The notes: a model not told the origin generated them from the letters alone. 19,666 nt of DNA from an uncultured Bacteroidota bacterium (GCA_903912405.1 CAIWHF010000080.1:1-19666); one strand, 5' to 3'. Positions 1-8,517 are shown, counted from the first letter of the stretch. Numbers and translations: made by a program.

Positions 1-5
1 TTGAC

Positions 6-53
6 GCATAAATAAAAAAGCCCCGAAATATTTCGGGGATTTTTTATTTATGC
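6..53. terminator. Rho-independent terminator downstream of guaB (near-perfect palindrome)
   Basis: An 18-bp perfect GC-containing palindrome (21-38, CCCCGAAA/TTTCGGGG) is flanked by A-tract and T-tract arms. Pairing continues out to 6-53 with only one mismatched pair (G20/A39). On the minus strand it is a stem followed by CTTTTTT, directly after the guaB stop. It has a T-run in both directions, so it could also stop a convergent transcript from the left edge, where no gene is visible. Confidence 0.88.
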
Positions 54-63
54 AGCTTAACTT

Positions 64-1533
64 TTATCTACTGTAATTAGGTGCTTCTTTAGTAATTGCA
101 ATATCATGCGGATGACTTTCTGCCATGGAAGCACTGGTAATACGAACAAATTGCGCTTGCTCTTGTAGTGTTTTAATGTCTTTAGCACCACAATAGCCCA
201 TACCTGCTCTCAAGCCACCAACAAACTGCTGAATCACTTCACTTAAAGTTCCTTTGTATGGCACGCGACCTACGATGCCTTCTGGAACCAATTTTTTAAT
301 GTCGGCTTCAACATCTTGGAAATACCGATCGCTCGATCCCTCTTTCATTGCTTCAACAGAACCCATACCTCTGTATGATTTGAACTTTCTTCCTTCGTAA
401 ATGATTGTTTCTCCTGGACTTTCTTCTGTACCTGCAAAAATAGAACCCGCCATAACCGTTGATGCGCCGGCAACTAAGGCTTTTACCATATCACCGGTGT
501 ATCGAATACCGCCATCTGCAATCACTGGGATACCTCTTTTCTTCAATATGCTTGCTGCTTCAATAACGGCACTTAATTGTGGTACACCTGCACCGGTAAC
601 AACGCGAGTAGTACAAATAGAACCTGGTCCAACGCCCACTTTAACCGCATCAGCACCTGCATCTGCTAAAGCTTTTGCACCAGCAGCAGTTGCCACATTA
701 CCAGCAATTACTTGTAGCTCTTTAAATGATTTTTTAACCAATTTCACCATATCCAATACGCCTTTAGAATGGCCATGAGCACTATCTAAAGTAATCACAT
801 CCACCCCTGCATTTTTCAATGCAGCAACACGATCCAACGTGTCGGGCGTAATACCTACAGCAGCACCTACCAATAAGCGACCAAATTGATCTTTGCAGGC
901 AAACGGATGGCTTTTTAAATGTATAATATCTCTAAAGGTGATTAGGCCTTTTAATTTTCCGGCTTTATCTACAATAGGTAATTTTTCGATTTTATATTGT
1001 TCTAATATCCCCTCGGCCTTTTGCATGGTAGTGCCAATAGGCGCAACAACCAATTTATCTTTGGTCATTACTTCTTTGATTTTCTTTTTGGGATTTTTTT
1101 CGAAACGTAAATCTCTATTAGTAAGGATACCCACCAATTTATTAGCAGCATCTACAATAGGAATACCTCCAATTTTGTGTTCTCGCATTAAACGCAGGGC
1201 ATCGCCCACAGACTCTTCTGGAGACAAGGTAATGGGATCTATAATTAAACCACTCTCTTGACGCTTCACTTTTCTAACCAATTCGGCTTGCTTTTCAATA
1301 CTCATATTCTTATGAAGTATACCAATACCACCCTCTCTAGCCAAAGCAATAGCCAAACGGTCTTCGGTAACCGTATCCATGGCAGCTGATACCATGGGCA
1401 TATTGATTTTAATGTCTTTTGTTAGATAAGATTGGATATTTACTTCTCTAGGAAGTACATCAGAATAAGCAGGAACTAATAAAACATCATCAAATGTTAG
1501 TCCTTCTCCGTAAAATTTAGACTTTGTTGCCAT
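64..1533 (-). CDS. guaB: Inosine-5'-monophosphate dehydrogenase
   Basis: Converts IMP to XMP with NAD+, the first committed step of guanine nucleotide synthesis, in the cytoplasm. The 489-residue product has the usual bacterial length and layout. A TIM barrel (FDDVLLVPAYSD near 14-25) is interrupted by two CBS domains (about 97-210). The catalytic loop GPGSICTTR has its Cys at 307, followed by ADGGIR (339-344), the flap segment RGMGS and the Arg-Tyr pair at 403-404. The start is the ATG at 1533. An in-frame TTG two codons upstream lies inside the -7 box (TTTG) and is not a plausible start. The gene is divergent from the acyl-CoA ligase and ends in a strong terminator, so it is probably monocistronic on this side. 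Confidence 0.97.
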   Translation of the reverse strand: MATKSKFYGEGLTFDDVLLVPAYSDVLPREVNIQSYLTKDIKINMPMVSAAMDTVTEDRLAIALAREGGIGILHKNMSIEKQAELVRKVKRQESGLIIDPITLSPEESVGDALRLMREHKIGGIPIVDAANKLVGILTNRDLRFEKNPKKKIKEVMTKDKLVVAPIGTTMQKAEGILEQYKIEKLPIVDKAGKLKGLITFRDIIHLKSHPFACKDQFGRLLVGAAVGITPDTLDRVAALKNAGVDVITLDSAHGHSKGVLDMVKLVKKSFKELQVIAGNVATAAGAKALADAGADAVKVGVGPGSICTTRVVTGAGVPQLSAVIEAASILKKRGIPVIADGGIRYTGDMVKALVAGASTVMAGSIFAGTEESPGETIIYEGRKFKSYRGMGSVEAMKEGSSDRYFQDVEADIKKLVPEGIVGRVPYKGTLSEVIQQFVGGLRAGMGYCGAKDIKTLQEQAQFVRITSASMAESHPHDIAITKEAPNYSR

Positions 1534-1536
1534 GTG

Positions 1537-1544
1537 CAAAGATA
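1537..1544 (-). promoter_or_regulatory. -7 box of the guaB promoter
   Basis: On the minus strand this reads TATCTTTG, an exact match to the Bacteroidota -7 consensus TAnnTTTG. Only three bases (CAC) separate it from the ATG, so the transcript should begin at or within a few bases of the start codon. No good TTTG is seen about 19-20 bases upstream. Confidence 0.7.
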
Positions 1545-1623
1545 AAACGACTTTTTTTTAAAACCATAAAGTCATGGGAAAAAATAAGAAAAATGTTTAA
1601 TTTCATAACTTAAATTTCACAAT

Positions 1624-3396
1624 ATGGGTAGAAAACTCTTTGATGTAGTAGCAGATCGTAAATCTAAAAATCCTTCTTCAGTATTATTAGCTGCCAAAGA
1701 AGCTGGCAATTGGCGCACCTACAATGCGCAAGAAGTATGGGATACGGCAACTGCTTTGGCCTATAGCCTTCAACAATTAGGCATACAATACAAAAAAAAT
1801 GTTGAAAACGTAGATACGGTTGCAATTATTTCAAATAATAGGCCAGAGTGGGTAATTACTGATCTTGGCACGCAGATGTCGGGCGGTGTATTAACCCCAA
1901 TTTACCCAACGGTAAGTGTAAACGAACTGGCTTATATTTTTAATGAAGCACAGGTAAAAGTTGTTTTTATAGCTAACAAAGAACTTTACGAACGTTTCTT
2001 ACCTGCTTTTAAATTAGTGCCTAGCCTGCAACATGTTTTTTCCTTTGATACTATTGAAGGGGTGCATCATTGGTCTACATTGATAAACATTCAAAAACAA
2101 TTAAGCACCGATGAATTAGCAAAAATTGAAGATGAAAGTTTAGCTACCATTATTTATACCTCTGGCACTACTGGCAACCCTAAAGGTGTAATGCTTAGTC
2201 ATAAAAACATAGTAAGTAATATAGAAAACAGTATCCAATATTTTTCGTTTACAGATGGCATAGAGAAAAAAGCACTGAGCTTTTTACCGCTCAATCACAT
2301 CTTTGAGCGCATGTGTACCTATCTCTATTTTGAAAAGGGTATCTCTATTTATTATGCCGAAAGCATGGACACCATTGGCGACAATTTAAAAGAAGTGAAG
2401 CCCGTTGTATTTACTACCGTACCTAGACTCTTAGAAAAAGTATATGAGAAAATATACAATAAGGGCTTAGAATTGAAAGGTATTAAAAGAGCATTGTTTT
2501 TCTGGGCTCTTCGTTTGGGTGATCAGTTTGATCATAGAGAAAAAAAATCATGGTGGTATACGACTCAATTAAACTTAGCTAATAAATTAATTTTTAGCAA
2601 ATGGAGAGCAGCATTAGGTGGCGAAGTAATTGCAATAGTTACTGGTTCAGCAGCTTGCCAAGAGCGTCTTATTCGTGTTTTCACAGCAGCAAAATTAACT
2701 ATCATGGAAGGATACGGCTTGACCGAAACTTCACCTGTGGTATCTGTAAACACATTCGAAAGTTATGGAAGAAAATATGGAACGGTGGGTGTAGTGATTC
2801 CTTCAGTAGAAGTGAAACTTGCGGAGGACAATGAAATTTTATGCAAAGGTCCAAATGTAATGATGGGCTACTATAAACAACCTGCTTTAACAGCAGAAGT
2901 AATAAAAGATGGCTGGTTTTATACAGGCGATATCGGCACTTTTGTTGAAAACAATACTATCCTTAAATTAACGGATCGAAAAAAAGAAATGTTTAAAACT
3001 TCGGGTGGCAAATATGTGGCACCGCAAGTGATAGAAAATAAGTTTAAAGAATCTCCATTCATCGAACAAATCATGGTAATTGGTGCTGATAAGAAATTCA
3101 TATGTGCCCTTATTGTTCCGTCCTTAACGAATTTGAAAAATTATTTTGAAGATCATGATCTATCTTGGCCTTCATCAACTGCTGAATTACTAAAACACGA
3201 ACGTGTACAAAAACTAATGGATCAGCAACTACATAAATTTAATGAGCACTTCAACCATACTGAGCAAATTAAAAAGTATGCGTTACTCCCTCAAGAATGG
3301 ACCGTTGATACGGGTGAAATCACCCCAACACTGAAGTTGAAAAGAAAGGTAATCATGGAGAAATATAGCCAAGAAATTGAGGCTATTTATCAATAA
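1624..3396 (+). CDS. Long-chain fatty acid-CoA ligase (AMP-binding)
   Basis: ATP-dependent activation of long-chain fatty acids to acyl-CoA, for degradation or lipid synthesis. The 590 residues carry the ANL-family motifs in order: P-loop-like YTSGTTGNPKG (178-188), GYGLTET (363-369), the YTGDIG aspartate motif (433-438), LTDRKKEMFKTSGGK, and a C-terminal TPTLKLKRK with the expected late lysine. The length fits the FadD15-like long-chain group rather than short acetyl-CoA synthetases. Start is ATG; TAAATTTC (1611-1618), one base off a -7 box, lies five bases before it. It is divergent from guaB and 86 bases ahead of odhB on the same strand. There is no convincing terminator between them, so co-transcription is possible. 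Chain-length preference cannot be read from the sequence. Confidence 0.93.
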   Translation: MGRKLFDVVADRKSKNPSSVLLAAKEAGNWRTYNAQEVWDTATALAYSLQQLGIQYKKNVENVDTVAIISNNRPEWVITDLGTQMSGGVLTPIYPTVSVNELAYIFNEAQVKVVFIANKELYERFLPAFKLVPSLQHVFSFDTIEGVHHWSTLINIQKQLSTDELAKIEDESLATIIYTSGTTGNPKGVMLSHKNIVSNIENSIQYFSFTDGIEKKALSFLPLNHIFERMCTYLYFEKGISIYYAESMDTIGDNLKEVKPVVFTTVPRLLEKVYEKIYNKGLELKGIKRALFFWALRLGDQFDHREKKSWWYTTQLNLANKLIFSKWRAALGGEVIAIVTGSAACQERLIRVFTAAKLTIMEGYGLTETSPVVSVNTFESYGRKYGTVGVVIPSVEVKLAEDNEILCKGPNVMMGYYKQPALTAEVIKDGWFYTGDIGTFVENNTILKLTDRKKEMFKTSGGKYVAPQVIENKFKESPFIEQIMVIGADKKFICALIVPSLTNLKNYFEDHDLSWPSSTAELLKHERVQKLMDQQLHKFNEHFNHTEQIKKYALLPQEWTVDTGEITPTLKLKRKVIMEKYSQEIEAIYQ

Positions 3397-3482
3397 TCGT
3401 CTTTATTAACAAAGAATAAGTATATTTCTTTATAAATATTCCATAATCCTTTAGTAATTTAGCAGCACTAATAAATCAAAAA

Positions 3483-4706
3483 ATGATTGAAATTAAAGTT
3501 CCAACAGTAGGCGAATCTATTAATGAAGTAACCCTTGTAAAATGGTTAAAACCAGAAGGTGCATGGGTAGAGCGCGACGAATTGTTATGTGAATTAGAAT
3601 CTGAAAAAGCAACCTTTGAGTTAAACGCAGAACAAGCAGGTATATTGCACATTGTGGCAGCCGAAAATGCCACCTTAAGCATTGGCGATCTTGCATGTAC
3701 AATTGATGAAAAAGCAAGCCGTCCGGCAGATGCAGCCCCTGTTGCAGCTGCAAAACCAAGCAAAGAAGCGGTAAAAGAAGAAAAGAAAGAAGTTGCTGCC
3801 GCTGCACCCGCTGCCAATAAAGATGTGAAAGCGACTCCTGTGGCGAACGCGATTATGGCTGACAAACAAGTAAAAGCTACAGATGTTGTTGGTTCTGGTT
3901 CTTTAGGTAAAATAAAAAAACAAGATGTATTAGATGCATTAGCTAATCCAGGTAAAAAAGGTGGTGCTGCTGCATTTAGTAGAAATGATAGACCAGAGAA
4001 AATGAGTAATCTTCGCAAAACAGTTTCACGAAGATTAGTAGAAGCGAAAAATACCACGGCTATGTTGACCACCTTTAACGAGGTAGACATGACCAATATT
4101 ATGGAGATTCGCAAAAAGTATAAAGATACCTTCAAAGAATCGCATGGTGTCAACTTAGGTTTTATGTCTTTCTTTACTAAAGCATGTTGCATTGCTTTAG
4201 AAGAATGGCCTGCTGTAAATGCTTATATCGATGGCGATCAAGTTATCTATCATGAATATTGCGACATTTCAATTGCCGTTTCTGCTCCTAAAGGTTTAGT
4301 GGTACCTGTTATTCGCAATGCAGAAAGTTTAGGTATGGCAGAAATTGAACAAGCCGTAGGTAATCTTGCAAAAAAAGCTAGAGAAAATAAATTGACAGTG
4401 GAAGAAATGACCGGCGGTACCTTCACTATTACCAATGGTGGTGTATTTGGCTCTTTGATGAGTACGCCTATTATTAATATTCCTCAATCAGCAATTTTGG
4501 GTATGCATAAAATCCAAGAGCGCCCAATGGCTATCAATGGCAAAGTAGAAATACGCCCTATGATGTATTTAGCATTGAGCTATGACCATAGAATAATTGA
4601 TGGTAGAGAATCGGTAAGCTTCTTAGTTCGTGTAAAAGAACTATTGGAAAATCCAGCGCTGATGCTTATAGGAAAAGATCCTGTACAAGGATTATTAGAA
4701 ATCTAA
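3483..4706 (+). CDS. odhB: 2-oxoglutarate dehydrogenase E2, dihydrolipoyl succinyltransferase
   Basis: Core transferase of the 2-oxoglutarate dehydrogenase complex of the TCA cycle; moves the succinyl group from lipoamide to CoA. The 407 residues show an N-terminal lipoyl domain with the acceptor lysine at 42 (ESEKAT). An Ala/Lys/Glu-rich linker follows (about 78-115), then a peripheral-subunit binding domain (about 117-150, GSGSLGKIKKQDVL) and the catalytic domain ending in DHRIIDG (His369, Asp373). The binding domain lacks the Arg usually seen early in its first helix. MIEIKVPTVGESI at the N-terminus matches OdhB/SucB rather than the pyruvate dehydrogenase E2. The E1 and E3 genes are not beside it. 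A strong terminator follows immediately. Confidence 0.94.
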   Translation: MIEIKVPTVGESINEVTLVKWLKPEGAWVERDELLCELESEKATFELNAEQAGILHIVAAENATLSIGDLACTIDEKASRPADAAPVAAAKPSKEAVKEEKKEVAAAAPAANKDVKATPVANAIMADKQVKATDVVGSGSLGKIKKQDVLDALANPGKKGGAAAFSRNDRPEKMSNLRKTVSRRLVEAKNTTAMLTTFNEVDMTNIMEIRKKYKDTFKESHGVNLGFMSFFTKACCIALEEWPAVNAYIDGDQVIYHEYCDISIAVSAPKGLVVPVIRNAESLGMAEIEQAVGNLAKKARENKLTVEEMTGGTFTITNGGVFGSLMSTPIINIPQSAILGMHKIQERPMAINGKVEIRPMMYLALSYDHRIIDGRESVSFLVRVKELLENPALMLIGKDPVQGLLEI

Positions 4707-4708
4707 TG

Positions 4709-4733
4709 AAAAGCCCCAATTGTTGGGGCTTTT
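4709..4733. terminator. Bidirectional terminator between odhB and the EamA-like gene
   Basis: An 11-bp stem (AAAAGCCCCAA / TTGGGGCTTTT) with a three-base TTG loop is followed on the plus strand by a T-run that continues into the stop codon of the opposing gene. It ends odhB on the plus strand and, with a shorter T4 run, can end the convergent transporter gene on the minus strand. Confidence 0.9.
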
Positions 4734-5576
4734 TTATTGCGTTAGTTGAAAAATTATAAAAGCAATTAGTATGATTGCATTCCCGATCCATTCACGCTTC
4801 GACAATTTATCTTTTAAAATAAAATAGGCAAACAATACAGAGGTAGGCTGTAAGAATAAGTTATAAAGTGTAACCTGCCTTATATCATAAAACTTATAGG
4901 TATAGCCCACAACTAAAACACCCAATGTTGTAAATACGGCAATGACAACTAACTTAAAATTCATTTTAGCAAAATGGTGTACAGTAATCGTCTTTGCAGT
5001 GCTCCAATAAAAAAGTGTAGCAATCACTAAAATCACAACTTCAATTATGAATGTACTAAGTTCTGAGGGAGATGCTTGCAGTGGATGGGCTAAAAGCACA
5101 TAACCTAAGTTGAAAAACAACGCACTGCCTAAGGCATAAAAGATGCCTTTTGATAATTTGGGATGTACTATTTGAACCACTATACCTGTTATAGCAATCA
5201 ATAAGCATACAAACGACACAAGCGTAAATTTATTACCATATAGCAATACAATAAATACCTGTTGAAACAATACGCCCAATAAAGATATCATGGCAACATT
5301 AGTATAGGCAACATACTTAAAGGATATTACAAAAAATATCAACCCTAAAGACAATACAATAGCAACTCCTAGAATTTGAAAATATGTAGTAGGTGAAATT
5401 GCCATTAGATCTATTGGCCTTGTAAACAACCAAATGCCAGTTAACAAAGAAGTAAGCAAACTTCTTTTAGAAATAAATTCTAAGGCATTACCTACAATGC
5501 TCTCTTTACGAACTAATATATCAACACAAAAAAAACAGGCATTGATAAGAAGGATATATAAATAAACTGGAAGCAT
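4734..5576 (-). CDS. EamA/DMT-like integral membrane transporter
   Basis: The 280-residue protein is almost entirely hydrophobic, with about ten membrane-spanning segments arranged as two halves. That is the layout of drug/metabolite transporter superfamily carriers of the EamA type. A short basic loop after each half (for example KDKLSKREWIGN near the last span) and the final IILIAFIIF helix match the family. Substrate cannot be told: members export amino acids, nucleotides or other metabolites. The ATG start at 5576 lies 18 bases after a perfect -7 box. It is divergent from the rsmB-like gene and convergent with odhB. The family call is by architecture more than by a diagnostic motif. Confidence 0.75.
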   Translation of the reverse strand: MLPVYLYILLINACFFCVDILVRKESIVGNALEFISKRSLLTSLLTGIWLFTRPIDLMAISPTTYFQILGVAIVLSLGLIFFVISFKYVAYTNVAMISLLGVLFQQVFIVLLYGNKFTLVSFVCLLIAITGIVVQIVHPKLSKGIFYALGSALFFNLGYVLLAHPLQASPSELSTFIIEVVILVIATLFYWSTAKTITVHHFAKMNFKLVVIAVFTTLGVLVVGYTYKFYDIRQVTLYNLFLQPTSVLFAYFILKDKLSKREWIGNAIILIAFIIFQLTQ

Positions 5577-5594
5577 TTGAAATTATTAGCCTCG

Positions 5595-5602
5595 CAAATA
5601 TA
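5595..5602 (-). promoter_or_regulatory. -7 box of the EamA-like gene promoter
   Basis: The minus strand reads TATATTTG, exact TAnnTTTG, 18 bases before the ATG. A near-TTTG (TTTAG) lies at about the -33 position, within the dyad described in the findings. Confidence 0.6.
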
Positions 5603-5641
5603 ATTTAGATATCTGTAATCTCTAAAGTAAATGTATATTTC

Positions 5642-5673
5642 ATTGCAAGAATTCTATTTTAAAACTATATTTG
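5642..5673 (+). promoter_or_regulatory. Promoter of the rsmB-like gene (-33 ATTG, -7 TATATTTG)
   Basis: A perfect -7 box TATATTTG at 5666-5673 is preceded by ATTG at 5642-5645 with a 20-base spacer, close to the Bacteroidota arrangement TTTG-N19-TAnnTTTG. The box ends six bases before the chosen ATG at 5680, which implies a leaderless or nearly leaderless message. Confidence 0.7.
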
Positions 5674-5679
5674 AATCCT

Positions 5680-6855
5680 ATGCATTTTATATTATTTCAT
5701 AGCGAGAAGATCATTGCTGCTTATAAAGGCGAATTACCTTTATCGCATACCCTTAGAAACTATACCAAACAACATAAACAATTGGGTAGTAAAGATAGAA
5801 AATCTATAGCCCATTGCGTGTATAGCTGGTATCGTTGTGCAAAATTTATTAGCAATGCGAAAAGCATGCACTTTGAAGAGCAAATGCATATTAGTTTATG
5901 GCTCTGTAAAGTGACCCCATTAATTCATTTATTACCGGCCTATTTGCAAGCCACGTTTGAATTAAGTATACATGAAAAAATTAAATTCGCATCTCAAAAT
6001 AATATAGCAATAGACCTAGCTACGCCAGCTAATTTTAAATCCATTGAGTTGTCTAAAAACATATCATATGCTTCATGGATTCCCTCCCTATTCGAGCAAC
6101 CACTTGTTTTTATTCGTACGCTAGGACCGATAGCAACATGCACTAGCCTTCTATCGGAAGCTCAAATAAATTTCGAAGTAATAGATACCAATTGCATAGC
6201 CGTAAATAATGCAAGTGCTATAGATCAAATTTTACCTAAAGAGTTATATGTCATACAAGATTATGCTTCTCAAAAAACAGGTAACTATTTTAATCCCCAA
6301 AACGGAGAAAGCTGGTTAGATTGTTGCTGTGGCGCAGGAGGAAAATCTCTTTTATTGGCCTCCAAGAAAAAACAAATCACCCATCATGTAATGGATGTTA
6401 GAGCTAGCATCTTACATAATTTACAAGATCGATTTAGAACAGCCAAATTAAAAGCACCCATTCCAATTATTGTAGACATTACGGATGCGATGTTGTTAAA
6501 ACAAAAGTTAGGTAATTTACAATTCGACCACATCATCTGTGATGTACCGTGCAGTGGATCGGGCACGTGGGCAAGAACACCCGAACAGTTTTATTTCTTT
6601 AATTCAAAAGAGCTCAGCAGTTTTAATGCAAAGCAATTCATTATTGCTAATAACAGTTTAGTTTATTTAAAAGAAGGAGGAACCTTAATTTATATTACTT
6701 GCTCCATTTTCCAATCAGAAAATGAAGCAATCATTGCATCATTACTACAACACAACCCTAAAATAATTTGTAAAGAAATGCACATGATTAATGGCATTGA
6801 AAACAAAGCCGACTGTATGTTTGTAGCCTTACTGGAGCGCCCCTTAGAATTTTAA
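5680..6855 (+). CDS. RsmB/NOP2-family rRNA cytosine-C5 methyltransferase
   Basis: SAM-dependent m5C methyltransferase acting on rRNA, probably 16S (RsmB-like). The 391 residues start with a helical NusB-like region (LGSKDRKSIAHCVYSWYR near 35-52). The Rossmann methyltransferase domain then shows motif I (DCCCGAGGKS, 214-223), motif IV with Cys291 (DVPCSGSG) and motif VI with the second catalytic Cys341 (YITCSIFQSE). Both catalytic cysteines of the family are present. No C-terminal PUA-type extension is seen. The start is ATG 5680; an in-frame TTG at 5671 is part of the -7 box. The last 12 bases overlap the end of the convergent subtilase gene. Whether it modifies the RsmB or another site cannot be decided here. 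Confidence 0.9.
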   Translation: MHFILFHSEKIIAAYKGELPLSHTLRNYTKQHKQLGSKDRKSIAHCVYSWYRCAKFISNAKSMHFEEQMHISLWLCKVTPLIHLLPAYLQATFELSIHEKIKFASQNNIAIDLATPANFKSIELSKNISYASWIPSLFEQPLVFIRTLGPIATCTSLLSEAQINFEVIDTNCIAVNNASAIDQILPKELYVIQDYASQKTGNYFNPQNGESWLDCCCGAGGKSLLLASKKKQITHHVMDVRASILHNLQDRFRTAKLKAPIPIIVDITDAMLLKQKLGNLQFDHIICDVPCSGSGTWARTPEQFYFFNSKELSSFNAKQFIIANNSLVYLKEGGTLIYITCSIFQSENEAIIASLLQHNPKIICKEMHMINGIENKADCMFVALLERPLEF

Positions 6856-8514
6856 AAAGGAGCATTTTTGATGCTTGCCATCAATAACTATACTTAATAT
6901 ATATACACCGCTGTTAATGTATGCTGGCAATGAAATACTTGCTTGATTGGTCTGATTAAAATTTAATTCACCTTTATACACCAGCATGCCATTTGAAGCA
7001 AATAATTCATAGGGCACTACTGCTTTCAAATCATTAGGCAAGTTAATATTTATAAACTCCTTACATGGATTGGGTGTTATTTGAATTTGAGTGGGATACT
7101 CTTTTATAGGTGGCAATACAATTCCCAGATTAGAAAGCGCTTGGGCAAAATCAGGCACTCCATAGCCTTGCTTATCAGTAGGTAATGCATACCGATGCGA
7201 GCTTTTACGTATCGCTTCTTTGACCGCATACAAGCTAGCATTAGGCGCTGCTTGCAACACACAAGCCAAATAGCCTGCTAATTGTGGTGTAGCAAACGAA
7301 GTACCAATAGCATACAATACATTTCCTCGGGTATATAATAATGCAGCGGGCGTACCTAACATACATACATCGGGCTTGATGTTACCATTAAAATTAGGTC
7401 CTGGACTAGATGCTGGACCATCATTTTTAAAAGAATCTACTGTCCCTACTGTAAGTGAACTATCTGCATCACCGGGAGTTAAAAGATAATTCCAACTATT
7501 GCCCCCTTCATTTCCGCTAGCTGCTACAGCGATCATTCCTTTTGAGCTTGCTTTATTTAAAGCTTTTGCTGCTAAAGTAGTTTTGCCATCTAATTGAGCC
7601 TTAGGAAATATATAATAGGTAGGCGTATAAAATTCATTATATCCTAAAGACATCGTTGCTATATCCGCGCCAAGACTATCAGCACGCTCTAAAGCAGCCA
7701 ACATATTATCCATTTCAATAAACTGCTCCGAATTATTATCTTCTGTTCTGTATAAGGCATAGTGCGCATGAGGCGCAGCTCCAACATAGAGCCCTGGTTC
7801 ATTGCCAGCCATAGTAGACAGCACATAACTTCCATGATCGCCTCCAGGAATAGGATCATTGTCATGCGCAACAAAATCATATTGGTCTACAATGCTGTTT
7901 TGCATCAATAAACTATCGAAGCCATTATAGAGATTATAAAATCCGGCATCTAATACTGCAATAAGCTTGCCATCACCTTTAAGTCCAGCAGCATGCAATA
8001 GCTGACCATTAACCAAACTCGTTTGCTTACTAGCAGCACCATAAATACTTAGGCCATTGGTTGTTTTCAATAAATTTCCTTTAGCTATTACTTTATCTTT
8101 TTCTAAGACATTTGTCTTTTTAGCATGCAATCCATCCGGATAGTAGGCAATATAATCGACTTGTTTAATCCAATTTTTTGGTGTTAAAAAAGCAATTTTT
8201 GAAGAATCTGAAAGTAAAATGACTATTTGATTAAACCATTTTGATTGATTATGAAATACACCTTGCGTCAATTGCAAAACAGTATCGGTATAGTTTTGAA
8301 ATACGGGAAGATCCAAGCTATCGATTGCAATAGCAAAATGAGCGCGTCGATCTATAGCGCGTTGAGATAAATATGCTGAAGGTTGTGAAAGTGAATACGT
8401 ACTGGGTTTATTGGCAAATTGAATTCTAAATGCATATTGCTTATTTTGCGCAAACAACATAGATGTAGCGCAATTAAAGAGCACTACAAATAATAAGCAC
8501 TTTTTCAATTGCAT
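6844..8514 (-). CDS. Secreted S8 subtilisin-like serine protease with T9SS sorting domain
   Basis: A 556-residue secreted protease. A signal peptide (about 1-22, ending FAQ) leads a propeptide-like N-terminal region containing the LSQRAIDRR segment seen in Bacteroidota subtilases. The peptidase domain has the full triad: Asp189 (AVLDAG), His227 (GGDHGS) and Ser406 (GTSFATPQ), plus oxyanion Asn335 (SGNEGG). A final domain of about 80 residues (PNPCKEFININLP onward, ending HQKCSFLKF) looks like a type A type IX secretion C-terminal signal. It is therefore predicted to cross the outer membrane and be released or attached to the surface. It starts three bases after the lipoprotein stop, so the two are almost surely co-transcribed. 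Its tail overlaps the rsmB-like gene by 12 bases. Confidence 0.92.
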   Translation of the reverse strand: MQLKKCLLFVVLFNCATSMLFAQNKQYAFRIQFANKPSTYSLSQPSAYLSQRAIDRRAHFAIAIDSLDLPVFQNYTDTVLQLTQGVFHNQSKWFNQIVILLSDSSKIAFLTPKNWIKQVDYIAYYPDGLHAKKTNVLEKDKVIAKGNLLKTTNGLSIYGAASKQTSLVNGQLLHAAGLKGDGKLIAVLDAGFYNLYNGFDSLLMQNSIVDQYDFVAHDNDPIPGGDHGSYVLSTMAGNEPGLYVGAAPHAHYALYRTEDNNSEQFIEMDNMLAALERADSLGADIATMSLGYNEFYTPTYYIFPKAQLDGKTTLAAKALNKASSKGMIAVAASGNEGGNSWNYLLTPGDADSSLTVGTVDSFKNDGPASSPGPNFNGNIKPDVCMLGTPAALLYTRGNVLYAIGTSFATPQLAGYLACVLQAAPNASLYAVKEAIRKSSHRYALPTDKQGYGVPDFAQALSNLGIVLPPIKEYPTQIQITPNPCKEFININLPNDLKAVVPYELFASNGMLVYKGELNFNQTNQASISLPAYINSGVYILSIVIDGKHQKCSFLKF

Positions 8515-8517
8515 AGT

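Noticed and set aside
401..1261. Two plus-strand open frames inside guaB
   Set aside because: Both lie wholly opposite a well-conserved gene and their translations show no domain or signal sequence; they are frame shadows.
3400..3415. Inverted repeat TCTTT/AAAGA between the acyl-CoA ligase and odhB as a terminator
   Set aside because: The five-base AT-rich stem lacks GC pairs and a following T-run, so it is too weak to call.
3476..4192. A 238-codon open frame on the minus strand opposite odhB
   Set aside because: It mirrors the Ala/Lys-rich codons of odhB, has low-complexity Ala/Ser/Phe composition, and has no start context or family resemblance.
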